Assembly (NCBI RefSeq): GCF_018449675.1
Contig: NZ_JAAVUZ010000002.1
Span: 248,001 to 312,000 of the forward strand
Source of the DNA: Glaciihabitans sp. dw_435
GTDB lineage: Bacteria; Actinomycetota; Actinomycetes; Actinomycetales; Microbacteriaceae
Length of the DNA: 64,000 bases
Direction of reading: 5' to 3'
The notes under the pieces are model-generated. The model saw only the letters and a list, made by a program, of their open reading frames with translations. It made no database searches and was not told where the DNA came from. Both the position numbers and the translations under genes were made by a program. Below, piece by piece: positions 16,352-26,731 of the stretch; the stretch's first letter is position 1; the number at the start of each line of letters is the position of its first letter.

Positions 16352-17042
16352 CCGGGTCGAGGCCGGGCAGGATGCCGTCCTCTACCGCACGGCGCAGCAG
16401 ATCCACCTTGGTGGGCGCCGGGCGCCCCACTTCGACGTACTTGACCCGGATACGGTCGAGGTACTCGCGGGCCGTCGAGTAGCCGATGCCCAGCTGCTGC
16501 GCGGCGAGCTTCAGCGGCAGGCCGGAGGCGTACAGGTGAAGAATTTCGCGCTCGCGACGACCGAGCTGCGCCTTGGAGAAGTCGCGGTCGGCGTCGATGG
16601 CGCTCGCCCACTCGAGGTTGTTGAGCACTTCGCCCCGGGCCACGGAGGCCGCGGCGGCAATCACGGTCTTGGTCGCGGACGACTTCGGGATGACTCCGGC
16701 GGCGCCCGCCGCCAGGGCTTCCCGCACACTGGCGACACGGTCGGCAATGCTGTGGACGAGCACGGCTGATCCCGTTGCCTGGACGCGCTTGACGTTGTCG
16801 GTCACGGTCGAGCCATCACCGAGGGACAGGTCGAGAACGACCACGTCGACCTCGCGTCCGGCGAGGCCGTCAACGAGTTCTTGCACGGTCGCCGCCGCGA
16901 GAACAAACTGGTAGCCCTCGTCGACGAAAGCTGCCTTGAGTCCCAGTCGTACTGATTCGTGATCGTCGACCACCGCGACGCGTAACGCCGCAGATGGTGG
17001 AGTGATTTCACTCCCGTTTACCGGTGTCTCAACCACGTTCAT
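16332..17042 (-). CDS. Response regulator, receiver plus LuxR-type HTH
   Basis: Two-component transcription factor (236 aa). The receiver domain (about residues 20-140) has the acidic pair VVDDHESVRLGL, phospho-acceptor Asp in VVVLDLSLGDG and Lys in GVIPKSSAT. The C-terminal HTH (about 160-225) reads LGRREREILHLYASGLPLKLAAQQLGIGYSTAREYL, a NarL/LuxR fold with an atypical LKLAAQQLGIGYST recognition region. ATG 17042 is preceded by GGAAAGGCGGG. It is the first gene of a three-gene operon with the membrane kinase and the kinase-like protein. Targets are unknown. Confidence 0.9.
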   Translation of the reverse strand: MNVVETPVNGSEITPPSAALRVAVVDDHESVRLGLKAAFVDEGYQFVLAAATVQELVDGLAGREVDVVVLDLSLGDGSTVTDNVKRVQATGSAVLVHSIADRVASVREALAAGAAGVIPKSSATKTVIAAAASVARGEVLNNLEWASAIDADRDFSKAQLGRREREILHLYASGLPLKLAAQQLGIGYSTAREYLDRIRVKYVEVGRPAPTKVDLLRRAVEDGILPGLDPDGGDGR

Positions 17043-17094
17043 CCCGCCTTTCCAAGCGATGCTCGCTCGGATTCTGCCCCTATCGTATCGGTGC

Positions 17095-18321
17095 CTAGGC
17101 GCGCACGAGCGTGCCGACTGCCTCAACGTGGTGAGTGTTGGGGAAGAGGTCGAACGCGCGCAGGCCCGACAGACGATATCCACGTTCGCCAAACAGTGCA
17201 ACGTCGCGCGCGAAGGCCACTGGATCACACGCCACGTAGACGAGTTGGACCGGCTCAAGGGCCGTCAGCGCCTCGACAACCTGCTTGCCGGCGCCCGCGC
17301 GTGGCGGGTCGAGAACGACCGTCGCCGAGCGCAGCCGGGCGCGTTCGGTGTCGCTCGCGGTGGCCGCGATCCGGGCTATCCAGCGCTCCACGCGCGCGGT
17401 GACCGCGGACGCTCCCACCCAGTCGGACAGGTTGTATCCGGCATGCTCGGTGGCCGAGGCATCCGATTCCACCGTCGTGATCCGCACGCCGCTGCCAAAC
17501 CTGTCGCCGACCGCGGCCGCGAGCAGGCCGACGCCGCCGTAGAGGTCGAGGTTGTCGGCCTTGGGGTCGAAAAGCTCACCGTCAATGGCGGACTGCACGG
17601 CCTCGGTCAGCGTCGTCGCCGCGGCCGAATGCACCTGCCAGAATCCGCCGTCGTCCAGCTGGAATTCGCGCGTGCCGACGACCTCACGGATGGTCACGGG
17701 TTTCTGCCGACCGATGATCAGGCGGGCGCCACCGGTCGAGGGCTGGAGCACGTCGATGCGCTCCTCGCCGACGAAGCGGTCCCAGAGCGGCGCTGCCTCG
17801 GCCACCTCCTCGGTGGCGAGAGGGAGGGAATCGACGGGGATGACCCGGTGCGAGCGGGCCGCGTACGGCCCGGGTCGCCCGTCCTCATCCACGTGAAGAC
17901 TGATACGGGTGCGCCAGCCGGTGCCGTTCTCGGCTCCGGGGATCGCCTCGACCGAGGCATCCGTCTCAATTCCGGCCATGCGCTTGAGGGCGTCTGCGAG
18001 CACCTGGCGCTTCAGTTCGCGCTGGTGCCCGATCTCGATGTGGCCGAACTCGGCACCGCCCGCGCGGTCGGCGGGAGCGCGGTCGACGCTGGCGGCATCC
18101 CAGATGTGGGTCTGGCGGTGCTCGCTCGGCTCGATGACGCGCACCGTTTCGGCGCGCCAGAACGACTTCTTATTGTCTTCGGTGATCTCCGCGAGAACCT
18201 TCTCGCCGGGGATCGCGTCGCTGACGAAAACGACCCTGCCGTCGAGTCGCGCTACCGATATGCCGCCGTGGGCAACGTTGGTAACCTCGAGCTCGACCTG
18301 TTTTCCTTGCATTTCACCCAT
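17095..18321 (-). CDS. TrmA/RlmD-family RNA (uracil-5)-methyltransferase
   Basis: SAM-dependent enzyme of 408 aa that probably makes 5-methyluridine in rRNA or tRNA. An N-terminal TRAM domain (residues 5-70, ELEVTNVAHGGISVARLDGRVVF) precedes the Rossmann methyltransferase fold with LDLYGGVGLLAAAVG, VVLDPPRAGAGKQV, and the nucleophile/base region YVACDPVAFARDVA. The [4Fe-4S] cysteines of classical RlmD are not seen, so the exact target is open. ATG 18321 follows TATGCT by 6 bases. It is divergent from maf with only 21 bases between start codons. Confidence 0.88.
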   Translation of the reverse strand: MGEMQGKQVELEVTNVAHGGISVARLDGRVVFVSDAIPGEKVLAEITEDNKKSFWRAETVRVIEPSEHRQTHIWDAASVDRAPADRAGGAEFGHIEIGHQRELKRQVLADALKRMAGIETDASVEAIPGAENGTGWRTRISLHVDEDGRPGPYAARSHRVIPVDSLPLATEEVAEAAPLWDRFVGEERIDVLQPSTGGARLIIGRQKPVTIREVVGTREFQLDDGGFWQVHSAAATTLTEAVQSAIDGELFDPKADNLDLYGGVGLLAAAVGDRFGSGVRITTVESDASATEHAGYNLSDWVGASAVTARVERWIARIAATASDTERARLRSATVVLDPPRAGAGKQVVEALTALEPVQLVYVACDPVAFARDVALFGERGYRLSGLRAFDLFPNTHHVEAVGTLVRA

Positions 18322-18327
18322 CCCCCG

Positions 18328-18333
18328 AGCATA
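18328..18333 (-). promoter_or_regulatory. -10 hexamer TATGCT, leaderless promoter in a 21-base divergent gap
   Basis: Minus-strand TATGCT is followed by 6 bases and ATG 18321. On the plus strand the same few bases supply GGAG (18333-18336) as the ribosome-binding site of maf. The promoter of maf must therefore lie inside the methyltransferase gene. Confidence 0.5.
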
Positions 18334-18342
18334 GGAGTCTGA

Positions 18343-18972
18343 ATGCGGTTGTACCTCGCCTCGACCTCGCCTGCACGACTGGCGACGCTGCGCGCGGCCG
18401 GAATCGAGCCGGTTTTGCTCGCCTCGAACGTCGACGAGGAGGCCGCCGTTGCCGCCGCCGGCGAGCTCACCGGACCGGAGATGGTGCTGCTGCTCGCCCG
18501 CCTCAAGGCCGAGGCGGTCGTGGGACGCACGGTGGGCGGCGAGCCCATCGACGGGTTCATCCTCGGTGGGGACTCGGCGTTCGAGCTGGACGGCGAGATC
18601 TACGGAAAGCCCCACCTTCCCGAGGTAGCCCGGCAGCGCTGGCTCGACCAGCGTGGGCGCGAGGGCACGCTGCACTCGGGGCACTGGCTGATCGACCACC
18701 GTGGTGGCGTGGCGGCAGAGTCATCCGGAGAGGTGTCCAGCACGACAGTGCGGTTCGCCGAGAACATCTCCGATGATGAGATCGACGCCTACATCGCGAC
18801 CGGCGAGCCCCTCGAGGTCGCGGGTGCCTTCACCATCGACAGCCTCGGGGCCGCCTTTATCTCAGAGGTGCGCGGCGACCCGCACGCCGTCGTCGGGCTC
18901 TCGCTCGCACAGCTGCGGCAGCTGCTCGTCGGGTTCGACGTGAGCTGGCCGAGCCTGTGGAACAGGGTCTGA
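18343..18972 (+). CDS. maf: Maf-family nucleotide pyrophosphatase
   Basis: House-cleaning nucleoside triphosphate pyrophosphatase (209 aa) that removes non-canonical or modified nucleotides in the cytoplasm. The N-terminus LYLASTSPARLATLRAAGIEP is the conserved substrate loop. Other hallmarks are the Lys in LARLKAEAV, the Asp in FILGGDSAFELDG, GKPHLPEVARQ and the late GDPHAVVGLSLAQLRQLL. GGAG is placed 6 bases before ATG. A maf gene between accD/accE and the biotin-carboxylase subunit gene is conserved in mycobacteria. Confidence 0.93.
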   Translation: MRLYLASTSPARLATLRAAGIEPVLLASNVDEEAAVAAAGELTGPEMVLLLARLKAEAVVGRTVGGEPIDGFILGGDSAFELDGEIYGKPHLPEVARQRWLDQRGREGTLHSGHWLIDHRGGVAAESSGEVSSTTVRFAENISDDEIDAYIATGEPLEVAGAFTIDSLGAAFISEVRGDPHAVVGLSLAQLRQLLVGFDVSWPSLWNRV

Positions 18973-19091
18973 CGCCTCGCTCGACGCGCGCCACGACAGT
19001 CGCCTTTGTAGGGATGCTCCAGCGTCCTTCAGACCTTTCTGTGCGGTTCTACCAAAATGAGACCCCTCGAGGCACCATAAGCTAGGGGACT

Positions 19092-20846
<1,755 letters not shown>

Positions 20847-21259
20847 CCAGACCCGATCCGGGAGAGCCCGGCCGCGACGGCTGGGGTACGAACGCGCGGA
20901 CGCGACGGCTGGGGCACTAGCGCGGGACGCAATGTCCGTCCATCCACACGGAGTTAGCGCCTGCCCACGAACCGAGCCCACCCGTGCGCGAGCGTCGTTA
21001 TTACCCGTGACGTCCGGGGGGGGCGCGGGCGCGACGCGCGTGGGTGGGTGCAGGCTGCTCGATGCTGGCGAAACGGCGCCCCGGGTCATCCGCTTATTTG
21101 ATTGATTATCTTCGATTTAAAGCTTGTTTAAGCATTATCAGTCACGCTACCTTGTGGAGCATTACTCGTTCCAGTCTCTGGTTGAGCCCGACAACGCAGC
21201 GATCGGCGGTATACCGGCGCGCATCTGCGCGGCCGTTCGTTCATCTGAGGGGAAGTTCC
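20847..21259. other. GC-rich then AT-rich spacer upstream of the spherulin-4-like gene
   Basis: The first part holds a short duplication (gcgacggctgggg at about 20874 and 20903) and is otherwise featureless. From about 21090 to 21180 the DNA becomes strongly A+T-rich for this genome, with overlapping TTGATT and TTTAAA-like words. It probably contains the promoter of the 21260 gene, but I could not fix one -35/-10 pair. A cggtataccg palindrome sits at 21207-21216. Confidence 0.5.
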
Positions 21260-23101
21260 ATGAGAATGAAATCGACCGTTCGACCATCCGTGGCTCTCGC
21301 CACCGTCGTGGCCCTGTGTGCCGCGGCAGTGACGTTCACCGCGGCACCGGCGATGGCAGCAGTGCCCAACCTTGCGCAGCACGTCGCCGTTCCGGCGTAC
21401 ATCCCGACGTCGGATACCGCCTCGTGGGCGAGCCTGACTCCGGCGGCAGCGCAGCTCGGATTCATCGTGGTGAACGTGGCCAACGGGCCCGACACCGCGG
21501 TCAACGCAGACTGGAAGGCCAAGATCGATCTGGCCCACTCCCACGGCATCAAGGTGCTCGGGTACGTGGACAGCGGCTACTTCGGGGCGTCGACTCCGGC
21601 CCGCAAGACGGTGCTGGGCGACAGCGACGCGGGTTCGTGGACCGTGCAGGCGCAACTGGACGTCAATCGTTGGTACGACTTCTACGGAACATCCATCGAC
21701 GGAATCTTCATCGACGACGGCATGAACACCTGCGGACCGGGCACGACCAACACGTACGCGGATCTCTACAGCGAGCTCAACGACTACATCCACAGCAACC
21801 ACGTCGGCGCGCTGACGGTCGTGAACCCCGGCATCTCTGTTCCACAGTGCTACGAGGACACCGCCGACATCATCGTGACGTACGAGGGCAACTCGACGAA
21901 CTACCTGAACCCCTCCGCTGACCTTGCACCCAAGCAGTGGCAGCTCGACGGTGACCCCAACAAGTTCTGGGAGATCGTCTACGACGTGACCGCCGCGAAC
22001 CTCACCACCGTGATGAACCGCTCGAAGACCAACAACGCGGGTTACGTGTATGCCACCCCGGACACCGGAGCGAACCCGTACGACACGGCGCCGACCGGCA
22101 GCTACTGGACGAACGAGCTCGCAGCCACGACCGCCACCGGTACGACGGTGCCGGCTACCCCGGCAGCGCCCACCGCGGCGGACGTGTACTCGACGGGTGT
22201 CGATCTGTCGTGGACGAGTTCGTCCTCGACGTCGGTCGTGGGCTATGACGTGTACCGCACGGTCGGAACGACCAGCGTGAAGATCGGGTCGGTGGCGAAC
22301 TACTACCCGGCCGTCACGGAGTTCACCGTGCCGGGCCTCGCCCCGTCGACGAGCTACAGCTTCACGATCAAGGCGCGCTCACTCAATGGCATCACGTCGG
22401 CGGCAAGCCCTGTGCGCACTGTCACCACGGATTCCACCTGGGGAGCAGTCCCCACGACACCGACAGTGACGAGCAGCAACCTCACTGCGAACGGTGTGCA
22501 GCTCAGCTGGACGACATCGACCTCGACCAACGACACCATCGCCGCGTATGACGTGTACATCAACGGGGTCCGACGCCTCACGCTGGCGGGTACCGTGCAC
22601 ACGGCGCACATCGGGTACCTCGCCCCCGGCACGGCGTACACGTTCTCCGTCAAGGCGCGCGTGACGTCAAACTCCGCCTCCGCGTCATCCAACACCGTGA
22701 GCCTCACCACCCCGTCACCGACGCCGATCGCGAGCCCCGCGGTCACGTTCGGTGCGACGACCGCGCATTTCCAGGCGCAGTTCAACCTCACGTACAACTT
22801 CCAGAACGTGTTCATCGACGCGGACGCCAACGCTGCCACCGGCTATGCGTTCGGTGGGATCGGTGCGGACTTCCTCATCCAGGGCGGCTCCTACTTCTCC
22901 CACGTCGCCGGCACCACCGGCTGGGACTGGACACCGATCACCCTGACCACGGGGCCACTCGTCTCCTCGACCGGTGGGCTCTACCAGTGGGAGGTGCCGT
23001 CGTCCACGCTCGGCTCGGCCACCAGCCTGCAGGTGATCTTCAACGGATCGGGCAGCTCGGTGGAGGCGTCCACCGCCATCATCACGGCGGCCAAGCTGTA
23101 G
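21260..23101 (+). CDS. Secreted spherulin-4 (GH135/GH114-like) protein with two fibronectin III domains
   Basis: Exported 613-aa protein, probably a polysaccharide hydrolase. The signal peptide ends near AMA-AVP (residue 33). Residues 40-285 match the spherulin-4 fold: HVAVPAYIP at the start, FIVVNVANGP, GIKVLGYVDSGYFG, GIFIDDGMN with Asp152/Asp153, LTVVNPG and IIVTYEGN with Glu209. The characterised Sph3 enzyme of this family (GH135) cuts fungal galactosaminogalactan. Two fibronectin type III repeats (about 295-385 and 390-480) and a beta-rich C-terminal domain follow, which may bind substrate. GAGGGGAA precedes ATG 21260. A hairpin terminator follows. It lies next to the amino-sugar transport and breakdown genes. 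Specificity is inferred from family and context. Confidence 0.8.
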   Translation: MRMKSTVRPSVALATVVALCAAAVTFTAAPAMAAVPNLAQHVAVPAYIPTSDTASWASLTPAAAQLGFIVVNVANGPDTAVNADWKAKIDLAHSHGIKVLGYVDSGYFGASTPARKTVLGDSDAGSWTVQAQLDVNRWYDFYGTSIDGIFIDDGMNTCGPGTTNTYADLYSELNDYIHSNHVGALTVVNPGISVPQCYEDTADIIVTYEGNSTNYLNPSADLAPKQWQLDGDPNKFWEIVYDVTAANLTTVMNRSKTNNAGYVYATPDTGANPYDTAPTGSYWTNELAATTATGTTVPATPAAPTAADVYSTGVDLSWTSSSSTSVVGYDVYRTVGTTSVKIGSVANYYPAVTEFTVPGLAPSTSYSFTIKARSLNGITSAASPVRTVTTDSTWGAVPTTPTVTSSNLTANGVQLSWTTSTSTNDTIAAYDVYINGVRRLTLAGTVHTAHIGYLAPGTAYTFSVKARVTSNSASASSNTVSLTTPSPTPIASPAVTFGATTAHFQAQFNLTYNFQNVFIDADANAATGYAFGGIGADFLIQGGSYFSHVAGTTGWDWTPITLTTGPLVSSTGGLYQWEVPSSTLGSATSLQVIFNGSGSSVEASTAIITAAKL

Positions 23102-23133
23102 TACCCGCGGGTAACCCGCACCAACGCACGTGG

Positions 23134-23163
23134 AAGCGCCGGACGCGATCTCGTCCGGCGCTT
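23134..23163 (+). terminator. Hairpin terminator after the spherulin-4-like gene
   Basis: aagcgccggacg (23134-23145) pairs with cgtccggcgctt (23152-23163), a 12-bp perfect stem with a 6-base loop, 33 bases after the stop codon. Confidence 0.75.
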
Positions 23164-23271
23164 CTGCGTGCTGGGGGGGTCGTGGGACAGCCGCGGCTCG
23201 ACGGCTAGCGTGCGGGGGCGCGCGGGCGGCGCCGGGACGGCGTGGGCCACCGACCGCTGGGGCCACCGAAC

Positions 23272-23380
23272 CCTCGGCCGCCGACACCTCGGCACCTGGC
23301 AACTCGGGCACCCGGCACCCCGGGCACCTGGCAACTCGGGCACCCGGCACCTCGGCGGCCGACACCTCGGGCCGCCGACA
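23272..23380. repeat. Short tandem duplications in the convergent gap
   Basis: The segment gcacctggcaactcgggcac is present at 23292 and again at 23324 (32-bp period). The flanking cgacacctcgg words occur on both sides. Non-coding. Confidence 0.6.
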
Positions 23381-23479
23381 ACACAGGATACGGGCACATC
23401 CACCGGCGCACGTCAGCGTGCAGACCGCGTCAGCGTCGATGGATCACCAAGCCCCGTAAACACCATGGGGCGGACGACG

Positions 23480-23520
23480 GATGACCCGGGCCGCCGACTT
23501 ATCGGTGTGCCCGGGTCATC
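23480..23520 (-). terminator. Hairpin terminator of the ABC transporter operon
   Basis: gatgacccggg (23480-23490) pairs with cccgggtcatc (23510-23520), an 11-bp stem with a 19-base loop, about 35 bases beyond the stop of the last permease gene. Confidence 0.6.
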
Positions 23521-23554
23521 CACTGCCCGCATGTTCCAGACGGAACGGGTCTCG

Positions 23555-24469
23555 CTACTTGAGGCCCGAAGACGCCAGCCCGTCGATCACCTTGCGCTGC
23601 AACACAATGAAGAGAATCAACACGGGCGCCATGGCCATCAGGCTCGCCGCCATCACGACCGGGTAGTCCGTGGTCTTGTCGCCGACGAGGGTCGCGAGCC
23701 CCGCCGACAGCGGCATCGTGTCGGAGTAGGTGGAGACGACCAGCGGCCAGAGCAGTTCGTTCCACGACCAGAGCACCGTGGTGATCGCGAGCACGTTGAT
23801 GCTCGGACGGGCGAGCGGCAGCATGATCTTCCAGAAGATCTGCCAGGGGTTCGCGCCGTCGATGCGAGCGGCCTCCTCGAGCTCCTGCGGCATGTTGAGG
23901 AAGGCGGTGCGCATGAGGAACGTGCCGAACGCCGAGAACAGACCGGGCGCGACGATTCCGGCGAGGGTGTTGAGCCAGCCGAAACCCTGCACGACCTGGT
24001 ACTGCGAGATTAGGTAGACCTGCGACGGAACCATGAGGATCGACAGCGTGATCGCCAGCAGGAAGGCGCGTCCCCGGAAGCGCATGCGCGCGAACGCGTA
24101 GCCCGCCATGGTGCAGAGCACGATCTGGGCTGCGCCACGGATGACCGTGATGAGAACGGATGTCTTCAACTGAGCCAGGAACGGCATGCGGTTGAATACC
24201 TCGGCGAAGTTCTGCCACTGCAGCTCGGCCGGCCAGAACGTCGGGACGACGCTCTGCACCTCCGCATTGGTGGACAGCGACATCAGGATCTGCCAGATAA
24301 AGGGGAACGCCATGAGCAGACCGCCGACACCGAGCACGATGTGGGCGATGGTGTGTGATCCGCCGCGGCGGGGGCTCTTGCGCTTCTTTACCGTCGTGGT
24401 GCGGGCGGTGACGCGGGAATCTGTCGCGCGGGTCGTCGTGCCCCGTGGCGCGGTGATGGTGTCAGTCAT
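23555..24469 (-). CDS. Carbohydrate ABC transporter permease (MalG/MsmG type)
   Basis: Inner-membrane subunit of a CUT1 sugar importer (304 aa). A 40-residue Arg/Thr-rich cytoplasmic N-terminus precedes six membrane helices. The EAA loop that contacts the ATPase is EEAARIDGANPWQIFWKIMLPLARP. It overlaps the other permease gene by 8 bases. No ATP-binding subunit is encoded in this operon, so it must share a MsmK/MsiK-like ATPase encoded elsewhere, as is usual in actinobacteria. The substrate is probably an amino-sugar oligosaccharide, given the neighbouring enzymes (inference). Confidence 0.92.
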   Translation of the reverse strand: MTDTITAPRGTTTRATDSRVTARTTTVKKRKSPRRGGSHTIAHIVLGVGGLLMAFPFIWQILMSLSTNAEVQSVVPTFWPAELQWQNFAEVFNRMPFLAQLKTSVLITVIRGAAQIVLCTMAGYAFARMRFRGRAFLLAITLSILMVPSQVYLISQYQVVQGFGWLNTLAGIVAPGLFSAFGTFLMRTAFLNMPQELEEAARIDGANPWQIFWKIMLPLARPSINVLAITTVLWSWNELLWPLVVSTYSDTMPLSAGLATLVGDKTTDYPVVMAASLMAMAPVLILFIVLQRKVIDGLASSGLK

Positions 24470-25412
24470 TGTTTACCCATCGCTTCTGGAGGCGGAACTG
24501 CAGGAGCGTCACGATGCCGATGATCACGAAGATCACCATGGCGATGGCGGCGGCGTAGCCCTTGTCGTTACTGACGAAGCCCTGGCTGTAGAAGAAGTAG
24601 ACCAGCGACATGCTCTTGGGCAGGATCGGGTTGGTGCTGCCGAGCAGGGCGTAGAGCAGGTCGAAAAGCTGGAAGCTCGAGATGATCGTGATGATCATCA
24701 CGAAGAAAATGCTCGGGGTAAGCAGAGGCACCGTCACCGAACGGAAGCGTCGCCACGGGGTCGCCCCATCGAGCTCGGCCGCTTCGTACAGTTCCGGCGG
24801 AATGTTCTTGAGCCCGGCGCCGAGGATGATCATCGAGAATCCGAACGACGACCACAGCCCGACGATGGCAACGGCGAACATTGCGAAGCCGGGTGTGCTG
24901 GTCCAGTACGGTCCGTCGATGCCGACGAACGAGAGCACGTAGTTGAGGATGCCGAAGTCACCGTTGAAGATGATGCGCCAGACCATCGCGACCGCGGTCG
25001 GCATCGCGACGTACGGCAGGAAGAACAGAACCCGGTAGAAGGAGGCGAACCGCAGCCCCGGCATGTTCAGGAGGCTGGCGATGTAGACCGCGATCGGGAT
25101 CCCCAGCAGCACGATGGCCGTATAGAGGAGGGTGTTACCGAGCGCCGAGTAGAGCTGGGGGTCGGCGAACAGCCGGGTGTAGTTGGCGATACCGGTCCAG
25201 GTCGCCCCACCGAACACTCCCCATTCGGTGAAGGAGAAGTACGCGGTCTGCGCGATGGGCCAGAGGTAGAACACTCCGATGCCACTCAGCAGAGGCAGTA
25301 CAAATAACCAAGGCCAGAACCCGTCCCGGCGGGCAGCCGCCCCGCCCCGCCGAACGCGCGGTGCTGCTGCGTTCGGCGGGACGAGACGAGTGCGGGTGGT
25401 GCTGTTTGTCAT
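24462..25412 (-). CDS. Carbohydrate ABC transporter permease (MalF/MsmF type)
   Basis: First membrane subunit of the same CUT1 importer (316 aa, six to seven helices). The N-terminal tail is Arg-rich. The EAA loop reads YEAAELDGATPWRRFRSVTVPLLTP. It overlaps the solute-binding protein gene by 4 bases (ATGA) and the next permease by 8 bases, so all are translationally coupled. Confidence 0.92.
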   Translation of the reverse strand: MTNSTTRTRLVPPNAAAPRVRRGGAAARRDGFWPWLFVLPLLSGIGVFYLWPIAQTAYFSFTEWGVFGGATWTGIANYTRLFADPQLYSALGNTLLYTAIVLLGIPIAVYIASLLNMPGLRFASFYRVLFFLPYVAMPTAVAMVWRIIFNGDFGILNYVLSFVGIDGPYWTSTPGFAMFAVAIVGLWSSFGFSMIILGAGLKNIPPELYEAAELDGATPWRRFRSVTVPLLTPSIFFVMIITIISSFQLFDLLYALLGSTNPILPKSMSLVYFFYSQGFVSNDKGYAAAIAMVIFVIIGIVTLLQFRLQKRWVNND

Positions 25413-26731
25413 TCTTTAGCCAGTAGCCCATTCATCTGGTCTGCCAGGTCCTTCGTCGCATCAGCGACCGGAGTTGCACCGGAGAAGGCGTCGGGCAGAA
25501 TCGTGGTTTCCAGCGCAGCCCATGCTGCGGTGTTCTTCGATACGGGGTACGGCTGAGCGTACTTCGTCGCGTCGATGAAGACCTGCAGGTCTACACCGGG
25601 CTGCGAGTCGACGAACGTCTGCTGGGTTCCGTTGAACGCGGGGATGACCGCGCCCATGTCGCCCTGCTGCTGCTGTGCTTCCTTGCTGGCGAGGAAGACC
25701 TGCAGCGCCTGGGCAGCGGCCTTGTTCTTGCTGCTGGCGGCCACGACGTTCGAAACACCGTGGATGACCGTTGCCTGCTTTTCTCCGGTGGGGAGAGGTG
25801 CGACGTTGGCGTCCTTGGCGATGGATGACTCGGCCACGGCGGTCCGCGACCAGCTACCCGACCACAGCATGCCGAGCTTGCCGGAGGTGAACCACTGAAT
25901 GGCGGGAGTGTCGGTCAGCTGCTGGATCGTGGGTGAACCGCCGCTGGCGATGAGGTCGGTCCAGAACGAGATGCCCTTCTGCGAGGCGGCGCTGTCGTAA
26001 CCCGACGTCTTGCCGTCGCCCGAAATCACCGAACCGCCGGCCTGGAAGATCGTGTCGTAGTAGGTGGTCTGGCCATCCATTCCGCCGCCGGCACCGTAGA
26101 TGCCGTCCTTCTTCAGGGCCTTTGAGATAGCGGATGCCGCGGAGTCGAAGTCATCCCACGTCCACGACGCGGTCGGCAGGTCAACGCCAGCCTTCTCGAA
26201 GATCGCCTTGTTGTACCAGAGGCCGATGGTGTCGAAGTCCTTGGGGACTCCGTACTGGGTACCGTCGATCGTGTACAGGTCATCAAGCGCCTGCGGGTAG
26301 TTCGCCGGGTCAATGGCGCCAGCCGATACCTCGGAGGTGATGGGCTCGATCTTGCCCGCGCCGCCATAGGTCTGGAAGTTCGGACCGTTCATCCAGAACA
26401 GGTCGGGAAGGGTGTTGCTGGATGCCTGTGTCTGGAGTTTCGGCCAGTAGCTGTCCCACGGGGTGACGTTGACGTTCACCTTGATGTCCGGGTAGACCTT
26501 GTTGAATTCCTTGATGTTCGCGTCGATGGCCGCAACCTGGGTCTGGTCCCAGAGCCCGTAGGTGATCTCGGCGGACAGGTCCTTGGCCGGAGCCGTGTAC
26601 CCAGCGCTGGCGGTGTCGGCCGACGGTGACGTGCTGCAACCCGCGACGAGTGCCGCGAGGCCAATCGCCCCAACGAGTCCGAGCAGGCCTCGACGCCGGA
26701 AGGCGCCGCTGCCGGAGGAAGAGTTAAGCAT
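25409..26731 (-). CDS. Extracellular sugar-binding lipoprotein of the ABC importer
   Basis: Substrate-binding subunit (440 aa). The signal peptide carries a lipobox ending AALVAGC, which anchors the mature protein to the membrane by lipidation. The family-1 solute-binding fold follows, with aromatic-rich segments such as LWDQTQVAAID, VTPWDSYWPKLQTQ, TASWTWDDFDSAASAI and GKLGMLWSGSWS that typically stack on sugars. AAAGGACA precedes ATG 26731. It overlaps the Gfo/Idh/MocA gene by 8 bases. The ligand cannot be read from sequence; context favours an N-acetylgalactosamine- or galactosamine-containing saccharide. Confidence 0.92.
   Translation of the reverse strand: MLNSSSGSGAFRRRGLLGLVGAIGLAALVAGCSTSPSADTASAGYTAPAKDLSAEITYGLWDQTQVAAIDANIKEFNKVYPDIKVNVNVTPWDSYWPKLQTQASSNTLPDLFWMNGPNFQTYGGAGKIEPITSEVSAGAIDPANYPQALDDLYTIDGTQYGVPKDFDTIGLWYNKAIFEKAGVDLPTASWTWDDFDSAASAISKALKKDGIYGAGGGMDGQTTYYDTIFQAGGSVISGDGKTSGYDSAASQKGISFWTDLIASGGSPTIQQLTDTPAIQWFTSGKLGMLWSGSWSRTAVAESSIAKDANVAPLPTGEKQATVIHGVSNVVAASSKNKAAAQALQVFLASKEAQQQQGDMGAVIPAFNGTQQTFVDSQPGVDLQVFIDATKYAQPYPVSKNTAAWAALETTILPDAFSGATPVADATKDLADQMNGLLAKE

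Noticed and set aside
18322-18699. N-terminal extension of the TrmA-type methyltransferase
   Set aside because: The extra 126 codons are antisense to maf. The TRAM domain begins right after ATG 18321, which has a -10 element 6 bases upstream.
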